Assembly (NCBI GenBank): GCA_021819435.1
Contig: JAKARB010000013.1
Span: 62,001 to 126,000 of the forward strand
DNA: 64,000 nucleotides
Direction: 5' to 3'
DNA from: Pseudomonadota bacterium
GTDB taxonomy: Bacteria > Pseudomonadota > Gammaproteobacteria > Burkholderiales > Burkholderiaceae_C
The translations under genes were made by a program, and so were the position numbers. Numbering within the stretch: position 1 is the stretch's first letter; the number at the start of each line of letters is the position of its first letter. Shown here piece by piece: positions 1 through 9,498 of the stretch. The notes below the pieces were generated by a model that did not search any database, was not told where the DNA came from, and was given only the letters and a program-made list of their open reading frames with translations.

Positions 1-1128
1 ACCCACCACGCAGGGCTCGCTGGGTTGCCAGTTCATCTGCTGGATGGCTTGGCGCGTGACCAAGGCCCAGATCTGCGCGCCGGCCTTGAGCTCCAACCGC
101 TCGTCCAATTCACGTGCGAGCTCCACCCCCACGGCGCCATAGGTGCCATTCTGGCCGGCCAGCATCACCTGGGTGATGCGCCCGCGCAGCACGTTGGTGT
201 TGCTGCTGTCACTGGGCACCTCGCGGTGCAGGCTCACGTCGCGGGCGCGCACCTTCAGGCGCACGCGTGTGCCCACCGGGTGCAGCGTCGCGGGCACCGT
301 CACGCATTGCCCGCAGATGTCAACCTCGCTGACCACCCACTCGATGTCGTGCCGCGTGACCGCGCCTTCCAGGATGCTGCCTGCGTGGAAGCCCTCCAGG
401 AAAGTCGAGAGCGACACGTCCGACAGCACCTGGGCAATGGGGCCGGCGCCCGCCATGCGGCCATCGTGCAGGATGACCACGTCATCGGCCATGCGCACCA
501 CTTCTTCCATGCGCGGCGTGGTCATCAGCACGGGCAGGTGGAATCGGTGCGCCACCTGGGCCAGCAGCTCCAGCAGCTCCGGTCGCTCGGGGTCGGGCAC
601 GCGGCCAAGCGGGTCGTCCATCAGCATGCCCTGCGGGTCGGCGGCCAGGGCCCGGCCGAGCGCTGCGCGCACACGCTGCACCGCATTGAGCTCGTGGGGG
701 CGTCGGTCCATCATGGCGCTGAGGTCCAGCCATTTGACCAAGGAAGGCACATCGAGCCCGGGGCCGACTTTCATGCGTGAGCCGAGGGCCCGGGCCCCAT
801 AGGCCAGGTTGCGCTCGATCGTCAGGTGCGGGAAGAGGTGGGCGTCGGCATCGAGCCAGCCCAGGCGCCGGTGATGGGCTGGCACGTTCAAACCACGGCG
901 CGACTCGAACAGGGCGTCGGCGCCCAGGGCCACGCGTCCCGCGATCACCGGCCGCAGGCCAGCCACGCCTTCGAGGATGGCGCGCTGGCCGTTCTCGACC
1001 CGGCCGACCAGCGCGCTGACGCGACCTGGCAAGGCACGCAACTGCGCCTGCACCTCGAGGCCGGGTTGGCGCACGTGCAGATCGACGCTCAAGCTGCGCG
1101 GCAGGCGCGAAGAGCCGTTGTTGCTCAT
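1..1128 (-). CDS. ModC-like ABC transporter ATPase with degenerate ATPase motifs (3' end cut by window)
   Basis: The overall layout is that of a ModC molybdate/tungstate ATPase: a nucleotide-binding domain, then a TOBE-like region from about residue 270. The frame is open to the window edge (376 codons seen). The start ATG overlaps the permease stop (ATGA). Every ATPase motif is altered. The Walker A position reads GRVENGQRA (residues 42-50) instead of GxxGxGK(S/T), with no lysine. The Q-loop region reads WLDADAHLFPH. The signature reads LNAVQ (147-151) instead of LSGGQ. Walker B reads MLMDDP with Asp in place of the catalytic Glu. The H-loop reads TTPRMEE with Pro in place of His. Flanking ModC-like residues (LFPHLTIERNLAYG) are kept, so the family call is firm. 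ATP hydrolysis by this subunit is doubtful. Confidence 0.8.
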   Translation of the reverse strand, partial: MSNNGSSRLPRSLSVDLHVRQPGLEVQAQLRALPGRVSALVGRVENGQRAILEGVAGLRPVIAGRVALGADALFESRRGLNVPAHHRRLGWLDADAHLFPHLTIERNLAYGARALGSRMKVGPGLDVPSLVKWLDLSAMMDRRPHELNAVQRVRAALGRALAADPQGMLMDDPLGRVPDPERPELLELLAQVAHRFHLPVLMTTPRMEEVVRMADDVVILHDGRMAGAGPIAQVLSDVSLSTFLEGFHAGSILEGAVTRHDIEWVVSEVDICGQCVTVPATLHPVGTRVRLKVRARDVSLHREVPSDSSNTNVLRGRITQVMLAGQNGTYGAVGVELARELDERLELKAGAQIWALVTRQAIQQMNWQPSEPCVVG

Positions 1129-1859
1129 GGGCGCTCCGTTCGCCAGTCCATGCGGGCGCTGCCTTGCCAGCGGTGCTGCCACTGCCAGCGCAGCACCTCA
1201 CTGAGCAGGATGGCGATGGCGGCCACCCCGAGTGAAAGGGCCGCCAGCTCCCAGGCCAGTGCCTTGGGCCGCCCAGGGGCGGCGAGCGCCTGCCACAGCG
1301 CCAGTGGCACCGTCGGGTCTTCGGTGAGTGCGGTGCCGCCTGCCTGCCCGGCGGCCAACACCAGCACCGCGCCCGATTCGCCCCAGGCGGCCGCGAAGCC
1401 CAGCGCCATCGCCGAGCCGATGGCGGGCAGGGTCAGCGGCAGGGCCACGGTGCGCCATGCGTACCAGTTGTTGGCGCCCAGCGTGCGGGCCACGGGCAGC
1501 AGCATCGGGTCGTGCGCTTCGAAAACTGGGCGCAGCATGCGCGCCATCAGTGGCACCGTCATGATGCAGGCAGCCAGCACCGCGCCCGTGGGATAGAGCG
1601 CCACGGCCCAGCCCACGTCCTGGCGCAGCCAGCGGCCCAGCGCGCCTTGCTCACCCAGGGCCGTCATCAACCAGAACCCGATGACCGCAGGTGGCAGGCC
1701 CAGCGGCAGCAGGATGAAGGCGTCCAGCAGCACCTTGCCCCGCCAACGCATGCGCGCCATCCACCACGCCAGCGTGATCGAAAGAGGCGTGGCGACCAGC
1801 AAGGTGAGGGCGGCCAGTTGCAGACTCATCCAGATTGCGGCGAAAGCGGCGCTCGACAT
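1125..1859 (-). CDS. ModB-like ABC transporter permease (molybdate/tungstate type)
   Basis: 244 residues with five to six hydrophobic segments. A typical EAA loop lies at about residues 130-165 (ARTLGANNWYAWRTVALPL, then LPAIGSAMALGFAAAWGESGA), close to the ModB pattern where the loop ends GEFGA. It should be the inner-membrane channel of the importer. It starts 3 nt after the stop of the binding-protein gene and overlaps the ATPase start by 4 nt, so the three genes form one operon. Unlike the ATPase, its motifs look normal. TupB or CysU/W types are alternatives; the partner genes favour an oxyanion substrate. Confidence 0.85.
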   Translation of the reverse strand: MSSAAFAAIWMSLQLAALTLLVATPLSITLAWWMARMRWRGKVLLDAFILLPLGLPPAVIGFWLMTALGEQGALGRWLRQDVGWAVALYPTGAVLAACIMTVPLMARMLRPVFEAHDPMLLPVARTLGANNWYAWRTVALPLTLPAIGSAMALGFAAAWGESGAVLVLAAGQAGGTALTEDPTVPLALWQALAAPGRPKALAWELAALSLGVAAIAILLSEVLRWQWQHRWQGSARMDWRTERP

Positions 1860-1862
1860 CGA

Positions 1863-2747
1863 TCAGCCCTTTGCGTTCTGCCAGCCGGCCGCGCCCCGCA
1901 AGGCGCCCCGGGCCAGCGGCCGGTCCAGCCAGTCGACCAGCAGCCGGCCGCCTGGGTGTTTGGCCCGGAAGGAGCGGGCCACCTCGGCGTACAGAACCAG
2001 GGAAGGGTGGCCCTGGAACCAGATCCGGGTGTCTTGTGCCTGACCGCGGGGGCCCCGCGCCGCTGCGCCCAGGCGCAGCCAGGCTGCCTGCGTCACCAGG
2101 CGGTAGGTGGGGGCGCCCGTGACCACGCCCGACGAGGCCGGCCCGCCGCCTTGGCGCATCGGACGAGGCAGGCCATTGGCTGGCAACCCCGCGAGCTGGG
2201 TGACGAGTTGGGCCAGCGGGCTGTCCTGGTTTGGCGGCCCGTCGGTCACCCCCGGTTCGCCAGGCAGGCCGAGCTGCCAGTTCACCACCCCGGCGGCGCG
2301 GGCTGCGAGCACCTGGGCAAGGGCGCGAGCGGGGTCTTTCTCGGTGCGGATGCCGGCGGGGTCGTTGGCGGGGCCCACCAGCCACACCTCGGTGCGAGCC
2401 AGCCGGCGCCGGTCATGGATGAGGCCGTCTTTTTCCAGCTGGACGGCGCGGGGGTGGCTCAGGAACAAGCCCGCTTCGACATCGCCCGATTCCAGCTGCT
2501 GGAGCACTTGGCTGCTGCCTGCCGTCTCCCATTGCGCAGCCCAACCCAGGTCTCGGCGCATCGCTGCACCCCACCGCGCGGCCAAGCCGGTGTCGACCAG
2601 CAGGGGGTCGATGCCCACCCGGGGGCTGTCCGCGCGGGGGCGCAAGGCCCAGGCGGGTGTGCTCAGGCTGGTGCACAGGGCACCCAAGGCGCCCCATGCA
2701 TGCGTCAGCAAGGCGCGGCGGGCAACGGATGGGGTCGATTCAGGCAT
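1863..2747 (-). CDS. Periplasmic oxyanion-binding protein, TupA-like (tungstate/molybdate)
   Basis: 294 residues from the ATG I prefer. An upstream TTG at 2774 is possible, but the ATG at 2747 puts RRALLTHAWGALGAL at the N terminus as a twin-arginine-like signal peptide ending near TPAWA. The mature part keeps TupA-type landmarks: a DVEAGLFLSHPRA segment matching the DADVLLVH region, and VWLVGPANDPAGI matching the conserved IVGP.DDPAGI. It should capture substrate in the periplasm for the adjacent permease. The tungstate versus molybdate choice is inferred from similarity only; the DSGT-like ligand loop is not obvious to me. Confidence 0.7.
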   Translation of the reverse strand: MPESTPSVARRALLTHAWGALGALCTSLSTPAWALRPRADSPRVGIDPLLVDTGLAARWGAAMRRDLGWAAQWETAGSSQVLQQLESGDVEAGLFLSHPRAVQLEKDGLIHDRRRLARTEVWLVGPANDPAGIRTEKDPARALAQVLAARAAGVVNWQLGLPGEPGVTDGPPNQDSPLAQLVTQLAGLPANGLPRPMRQGGGPASSGVVTGAPTYRLVTQAAWLRLGAAARGPRGQAQDTRIWFQGHPSLVLYAEVARSFRAKHPGGRLLVDWLDRPLARGALRGAAGWQNAKG

Positions 2748-3157
2748 GGCAGAGGGTGAAAAACGCAGGCACAAAGTGTGCCTTCAGCCGGAAGCAGGCT
2801 TCATCGCGACGGACCCGCAGTTGTCCTCAGTTGTATCAGCAACGCGAAAAAGGACGTTTCCGTGACGCCTTGCCGCCCGCGGTCAGGGTACGCCCCTGGT
2901 TGCCCCACGGACGAGGGGGCAGGCGCGGATCGGTCCCATCGTCTAAACTACGAGGTTCCCGCCGAAGCAGCCTTGGCGGTGTCGCCATCGCATGCCAGCG
3001 CATGTCCGGGCGCACCCAAGCAAGGGTTTCTGGTGGGGTTTGAAGTGTGGCTCGCGGTGTTTCAGGATGCCTGCGAGGGGGTGTCGAGAGCGTTGCCAGG
3101 CCAGAGCGTGCCTTCCAGCGCTGTCGAGACCCTGTTTTTAACTTTTGGAGCTTTGTC
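2748..3157. other. Intergenic region between the divergent importer operon and pckG
   Basis: 410 bp without a convincing gene; the short open frames here have no ribosome binding site or recognisable product. It must hold promoters for both directions. The only clear structure is the inverted repeat at 2767-2783. A GGAG at 3147-3150 is the pckG ribosome binding site. I cannot assign a confident -35/-10 pair. Confidence 0.5.
2767..2783. promoter_or_regulatory. Short perfect inverted repeat upstream of the TupA-like gene
   Basis: AGGCACA-aag-TGTGCCT, 7-bp arms with a 3-nt spacer, ending about 20 bp upstream of the preferred ATG of the binding-protein gene. It could be an operator or a small leader hairpin. 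It does not match the ModE box as I know it. Confidence 0.35.
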
Positions 3158-5017
<1,860 letters not shown>

Positions 5018-5061
5018 TGCGCCAGGCTGGGTGTGGATCCATCCGCGCTCATCCGCCAGCA

Positions 5062-5085
5062 AACCCCGCTCCGGCGGGGTTTTTT
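5062..5085 (+). terminator. Rho-independent terminator of pckG
   Basis: Perfect 8-bp stem AACCCCGC/GCGGGGTT around a TCCG loop, followed by a run of six T, 45 bp after the pckG stop. Confidence 0.92.
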
Positions 5086-5238
5086 GTTGCCTTGTCGCTG
5101 ACACACCGTTCACCCAAAAGTGGTTTCCCTCATGCAAGGGGTGGGTGATTCGGGCTGTCGATGTGAGAATTTGTCACGTTTATCCAGCATTTGTGCTGGG
5201 TGCCCATTGTTTGGGGGAAGCTCCCCCAGGGAGTCCAC

Positions 5239-5772
5239 ATGTTCGTCCGCAACCTGATCGCAGCATCCGCCTTCGTGATGGCCTCCGTTTCGGCCCACGC
5301 AGCCGTCTACGGCCCTTTCTCTGATTTGGGTGTGGTTGGTTCGCAGCCGGTGTCCTTCGGCGGCTTCAGCCGTTTCGAAGAAGCCACCCCGTTCGAAATC
5401 ACCTACGACTTCAGCCTGTCTGCTGCTGCGGGTCTGTCGGGTGTCATCGGTCAAGCCGGCACCGATTTCGAGCTGATCGAGGCTTCTACCCAGGCGTTTT
5501 CCCTGTCGCCCATCACCCTGCAAAACATCTTTGTTGATGGCGTGGCCGCCACCACTTTTGTGGCTCAAGGCAACAACGGTTTTGCCTTCTCCTTCGCCAA
5601 CGTGGGCAGCGGTGCTCACACCCTGAAGGTGGTCGGCATCGGCGTGCCCGAGTACGGCGCCTTCGTCGGCAACGTGGCCGCCGCTGCCGTCCCGGAGCCC
5701 ACCACCTACGGCCTGCTGCTGGCTGGCTTGGGCGTGGTCGGTGCCGTGGCTTCGCGTCGTCGCAAGGCCTGA
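5239..5772 (+). CDS. PEP-CTERM sorting-domain protein (FxDxF-like)
   Basis: 177 residues. An N-terminal signal peptide (about residues 1-22, ending SAHA) is followed by a beta-rich, Gly/Ser-rich body without enzymatic motifs. The C terminus is a classic PEP-CTERM signal: VPEPTTYGLLLAGLGVVG, then an RRRKA tail, meaning motif, hydrophobic helix and basic end. Such proteins are exported and processed by an exosortase, usually in bacteria with an exopolysaccharide locus; no exosortase gene is in this window. The ATG at 5239 is preferred over the one at 5191 because CAGGGAG precedes it and it starts the signal peptide directly. Confidence 0.9.
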   Translation: MFVRNLIAASAFVMASVSAHAAVYGPFSDLGVVGSQPVSFGGFSRFEEATPFEITYDFSLSAAAGLSGVIGQAGTDFELIEASTQAFSLSPITLQNIFVDGVAATTFVAQGNNGFAFSFANVGSGAHTLKVVGIGVPEYGAFVGNVAAAAVPEPTTYGLLLAGLGVVGAVASRRRKA

Positions 5773-5820
5773 TCGGCTTCATGACCTGTCGGCCGCGCGG
5801 CCTGGCGCGACCGAAGCAAA

Positions 5821-5844
5821 GGGCTCCCGCTGGGAGCCCTTTTT
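5821..5844 (+). terminator. Rho-independent terminator of the PEP-CTERM gene
   Basis: Perfect 8-bp stem GGGCTCCC/GGGAGCCC with a 3-nt loop, then five T. Confidence 0.92.
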
Positions 5845-5884
5845 GTTGCTTGCTCGCTTTGCCTCGTCGGTTTCAATCGCCATG

Positions 5885-5909
5885 AAAAAGGGCGGCACGT
5901 GGCCGCCCT
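5885..5909 (-). terminator. Rho-independent terminator of the pectinacetylesterase-like gene
   Basis: Read on the minus strand: an 8-bp stem AGGGCGGC/GCCGCCCT with a 5-nt loop, then five T. It starts 21 bp after the stop of the gene and faces the plus-strand terminator just to its left. Confidence 0.88.
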
Positions 5910-5929
5910 CCGTGTGTTTCAGCGGCTCA

Positions 5930-7192
5930 TCAAGGCACCAGCGGCGCGATCAGGTCGGCGAACCAATCGCTCAGCAGCACGCGCTGGCTGCTGGGGTTCT
6001 TCTCGAAGGCGCGCATGGGCGTGCCCTTGCCGTCGATCAGGTTGTCGACGAAGCGGCCTACGTCGTGCAGGCCGGCCTCGACGATGCTGGTGCCGGCGAA
6101 GGTCACGATGGTCAGGCAGTGCGAGCCGTTGATTTCGCGCTTGTTGGGGATGTAATAGCCGATGTTGGGCTGTGTCTCCATCTGCGCGACCCAGGGCGTG
6201 ATCTCCTGGCGCCACTTCTGGTTGAGCAGCTTCAGGCGCGTGGCTTCGTCGGGCGCGTTGGCGATTTCGGGGTAGAACTTCTGGTACGAGAAGGCCGAGA
6301 AGTTGGTGTCTTCCTGGAAGTTGGCGTAGCCGATGCGGTCGTTCGGGAAGATCTTGCCGATGCCGGCGGTGACGCTGCCCAGGTTGTCGGCGTTGCCAGC
6401 GCCTGGGTACTTGGTGATCAGCTCGGTGACCAGGCCGTTCGGGCCGTCCAGGCCCCAGACGGTGCGGATCTTGTTGTGCAGCAGCACCGATGGGGCCTGC
6501 TCGGGCGTGGCGTCGCGCGGCACGTTGAACAGCGGGCCTGAGTCGGCGAGCAGGGCCATTTGCTTGGGCTTCAGGGCCTCGCGGAAGGCGGGGTAGAGCG
6601 CGGTCGAGCCGACGCCACCGGCCGAGAAGCCGGTCAGGAAGAGCTTGTCGGGCTGCTTCATGTTCTTGGCCATCCAGGCGGCCACGGCCTTGGCGTTGAC
6701 CGCGCCCCGGTGGTGGTAGGCCATCGGGTGGGCCGGGTCGAGGTTGTCGTACACCGCAACCTTGTTGCCGGTGTGCACGTCGCCCGTGCAGTAGGTCAGG
6801 TAGACGATGTTCCAACTTTGGGTCTGCACCGACTGCAGCGGGTGCAGGCGCATGGTGAAGGGCGTGACCAGGCCGAGGTGGGCCTGGCGGTTCCAGTCGG
6901 TCATGTAGTTCGTGGGGATGCCGTCGGGGTTGACAGCATCGAGCAGGGTGCCGCCCTTGCAGGCGCCCTGGTCCCAACAGGCGCCGCCACCTTCGAACAT
7001 CACCACCGTTTTGCTGGTGAAGGGTGTGCGGTTGACGAAGAAGCGGTAGGGGGTGCCGTTGCCGCAGCTCGCGCCACTGGAGGCGGGCAGCTCAACCATT
7101 TCCCACTGGAGGTAGCCGGCGTGCGCGGCGACACACACCAGGCTGGCGGCGCTGGCCTGGATGGCCACCTTCAGGATGGAGCGCAGGGACAT
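5930..7192 (-). CDS. Pectinacetylesterase / NOTUM-like secreted hydrolase
   Basis: 420 residues with a signal peptide (about residues 1-25, ending AAHA). Motifs match the pectinacetylesterase family: MFEGGGACWD near residue 65 (oxyanion region), NIVYLTYCTGDVHTGN, the nucleophile elbow LTGFSAGGVGS with the catalytic Ser, a later Asp-containing FQEDTNFSAF, and a NGSHC segment that could give the catalytic His. Bacterial members are exported esterases of uncertain substrate; plant members deacetylate pectin. It is a single-gene unit with its own terminator. Its ribosome binding site (AAGGAAG) lies beside a leader inverted repeat described separately. Confidence 0.85.
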   Translation of the reverse strand: MSLRSILKVAIQASAASLVCVAAHAGYLQWEMVELPASSGASCGNGTPYRFFVNRTPFTSKTVVMFEGGGACWDQGACKGGTLLDAVNPDGIPTNYMTDWNRQAHLGLVTPFTMRLHPLQSVQTQSWNIVYLTYCTGDVHTGNKVAVYDNLDPAHPMAYHHRGAVNAKAVAAWMAKNMKQPDKLFLTGFSAGGVGSTALYPAFREALKPKQMALLADSGPLFNVPRDATPEQAPSVLLHNKIRTVWGLDGPNGLVTELITKYPGAGNADNLGSVTAGIGKIFPNDRIGYANFQEDTNFSAFSYQKFYPEIANAPDEATRLKLLNQKWRQEITPWVAQMETQPNIGYYIPNKREINGSHCLTIVTFAGTSIVEAGLHDVGRFVDNLIDGKGTPMRAFEKNPSSQRVLLSDWFADLIAPLVP

Positions 7193-7200
7193 GAGGTCTT

Positions 7201-7231
7201 CCTTCTCACGAGGTGTTGTTCTGTGAGAAGG
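7201..7231 (-). promoter_or_regulatory. Leader hairpin adjoining the ribosome binding site of the pectinacetylesterase-like gene
   Basis: Perfect 9-bp inverted repeat CCTTCTCAC/GTGAGAAGG with a 13-nt loop. On the minus-strand transcript the proximal arm GTGAGAAGG runs into the Shine-Dalgarno AAGGAAG, 8 nt before the ATG, so a folded leader could hide it. A DNA operator is the alternative reading. Confidence 0.45.
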
Positions 7232-7425
7232 AGTGTTGATAACGCTGTTTTTTCGCGCCTGCGCATTAACCAGCAGAACCGGGCGATCAGGGGGGAGACA
7301 GCCCGCTCGATTGTCGATTGGCCGACGGTTGGCGCGTTGTGGGGAGCGGGTATTCCCGTTGGCACCCGAAGCGGTTAACCCGTTCGCCTGGATGCGCGCT
7401 CACGCCTGTCGAGGGTGGTGCCCGG

Positions 7426-9498
7426 TCAGGCAGCTCCCAGCCGCAGCGGCTGCCCCTTCGTCTCGCTGGCAGGTCGTTTCTCCATGAGCCATTGGGGCAT
7501 GCGCGCATGGGCCCAGGCGCGGCGCAGCACCGAGGGCGCCCAGGCTTCTTCGGGCACGATGAGCAGCCTCATCTGCTTCAGCCTTTGCCCGGATGAGGTC
7601 CGGCTGGTCCAGACGGTGATCGGCACCGCCAGCATCAAGGGCACCGTCATCGGCAGCAGCCACAAGAGCGCGGAACTCTGCAGCAAAAGCAAGGCGGCGG
7701 TGGCGATCGCCGCGATGGCGCCGGCCGGCCCGAAGGGCTTGGCGGCATCGCGCCAGCCCAGGTCTTGGGCCTCGCGCGGCGGCGAACGCCACTCCATGCG
7801 CCAACCGGTCAGGGCCATCAGCACGAACAAGGTGTGCGCGACCATGCGCAGGGGCGCTTGCACGGCGGACAGGCCCGCCTCCAGAACGCTGCTGAGGATC
7901 AGTTGCCATGTGCCGCCGTGTTGGCGTTGTTCCCCTCGCAGGAGGACGGCGGCCACGCCCAAGACTCGCGGCAGCAGCAGCATGGCCACGGTGCCGACCC
8001 ACAGGCCCAGCACGTCCAGCGTGAGCGAGCCTTGCGCGTTGAACAGAGCGTTGCCGCCTGACAGCCACAAGGCCACGCCGAGGGCCACGTACGCCAACCA
8101 CAGTGGAGCCGAGAGGTAGGCCATGGCGCCGGTGGCCAGCATGCCTCGGTGCACCGCGTGCAAGCCAGGTTCGGCGATGAGGCGGGCGTTTTGCAGGTTG
8201 CCTTGGCACCAGCGTCGGTCGCGCTGCAACTCCGTCAACAGGTTGGGCGGCTGTTGTTCGTAGCTGCCTTGCAGGTCGGGCACCAGCCACACGTGGTAGC
8301 CGGCGCGGCGCATCAGCGCGGCCTCGACGAAATCATGGGAGAGGATGTCGCCACCGAGGCCACCCCGGCCGTGCAAGGGCGCCAGCGCGCAGTGCGCCAT
8401 GAAGGGCGCCACGCGGATGATGGCGTTGTGTCCCCAGTAGTGCGCCTCGCCCAGTTGCCAGTACTGCATGCCGGCCGCGAACAACCGGCCCGTGACGCGG
8501 GCGGCGAACTGCTGGGCGCGGGCGTGGACGGTAGAGAGGCCGACGGCCTGTGGCGGGGTTTGCAGGATGCCGGCTTGCGGGTTGGCCTCCATCAGGCGCA
8601 CCAGGGTGACGAGCGCGTCGCCGGTCATGACGCTGTCGGCGTCGAGCACGACCATGTAGCGGTGGTCGCGGCCCCAGCGGCGGCAGAAGTCCGCCACGTT
8701 GCCGGCCTTGCGTTTCGTGCGCACGATGCGGTGGCGGTAATGCACGCGGATGTGGTGGTCGGCCAGCGTGTCGCGCAGGGCGGCCCAGGCAGTGAGTTCC
8801 TGGGCTTGCAGTGCGGGGTCGCTGGTGTCCGACAGCACGTAGACGTCGAACAGGCGGGCCGCACCGGTGGTGGCCAGGGACTCGCACGTGGCGCGCAGCC
8901 CGGAGAAGACCGTGGCCACGTCTTCATTGCAGATGGGCATGACGATGGCGGTGCGCGCATCGCTGCCCAAGGGGCGACGCCTGTCGAGCGAGCGGGCTGA
9001 CAGCGCGTGCCGATCGCCGAACAGGAGCACGCGAAAGCCCATCACCGCCGTGACGCAGCCCGCCGACACCCAGGCGAAGAGCAGGGTGAACAAGCCCGTT
9101 TGCAGCCATTGGAGGGCCGGGTAGCGGTACGTCGGCAGGGCCGAAGACAGCACCCAGGTGGCCAGGCCGCTGGAGAGCAGCACCAAGCCGATCAGCAGCC
9201 GGCGGCGCCAACGCGCGGCCTGCTCCCATGCGGCGGGCGCGCTTGATGTGGCCCATGTGGTTGATGTGGTCGATGTGGCTGGCCGGGCCGACGGCACCAC
9301 GTCCACGGCGAATGGCCCTTCGCCGCGATCACGGTGAACCCGGCCCCGCACGCCTCGCGACAAGCCAAGCAAGATGCTGCGAAAGAAGCCGACCCAAGGG
9401 CGCGGCACCATGGCGCCCCGGTGGATGGCCGGCATGGTTTGCGCACGCGGGCTGGGCCGAGCGGGCGTCATCGTTGGGCTGGAAGGATGTTGCTCCAT
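7426..9498 (-). CDS. opgH: Glucans biosynthesis glucosyltransferase OpgH (MdoH)
   Basis: 690 residues; an inner-membrane family 2 glycosyltransferase that builds the glucose backbone of osmoregulated periplasmic glucans. Membrane helices lie at about residues 100-160 and there are several in the last third. Catalytic landmarks are IVMPICNEDVATVFSGLRA, VVLDADSVMTGD (DxD), ILSHDFVEAALMRRAGY and QRDRRWCQGNLQN (QxxRW). It is shorter than E. coli OpgH (about 850 residues), mainly at the termini. Its start overlaps the opgG stop by about 30 nt, which fits translational coupling. Confidence 0.95.
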   Translation of the reverse strand: MEQHPSSPTMTPARPSPRAQTMPAIHRGAMVPRPWVGFFRSILLGLSRGVRGRVHRDRGEGPFAVDVVPSARPATSTTSTTWATSSAPAAWEQAARWRRRLLIGLVLLSSGLATWVLSSALPTYRYPALQWLQTGLFTLLFAWVSAGCVTAVMGFRVLLFGDRHALSARSLDRRRPLGSDARTAIVMPICNEDVATVFSGLRATCESLATTGAARLFDVYVLSDTSDPALQAQELTAWAALRDTLADHHIRVHYRHRIVRTKRKAGNVADFCRRWGRDHRYMVVLDADSVMTGDALVTLVRLMEANPQAGILQTPPQAVGLSTVHARAQQFAARVTGRLFAAGMQYWQLGEAHYWGHNAIIRVAPFMAHCALAPLHGRGGLGGDILSHDFVEAALMRRAGYHVWLVPDLQGSYEQQPPNLLTELQRDRRWCQGNLQNARLIAEPGLHAVHRGMLATGAMAYLSAPLWLAYVALGVALWLSGGNALFNAQGSLTLDVLGLWVGTVAMLLLPRVLGVAAVLLRGEQRQHGGTWQLILSSVLEAGLSAVQAPLRMVAHTLFVLMALTGWRMEWRSPPREAQDLGWRDAAKPFGPAGAIAAIATAALLLLQSSALLWLLPMTVPLMLAVPITVWTSRTSSGQRLKQMRLLIVPEEAWAPSVLRRAWAHARMPQWLMEKRPASETKGQPLRLGAA

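Noticed and set aside
3047..3157. 37-codon N-terminal extension of pckG
   Set aside because: No start signal upstream and no PEPCK similarity; the ATG at 3158 has a good ribosome binding site.
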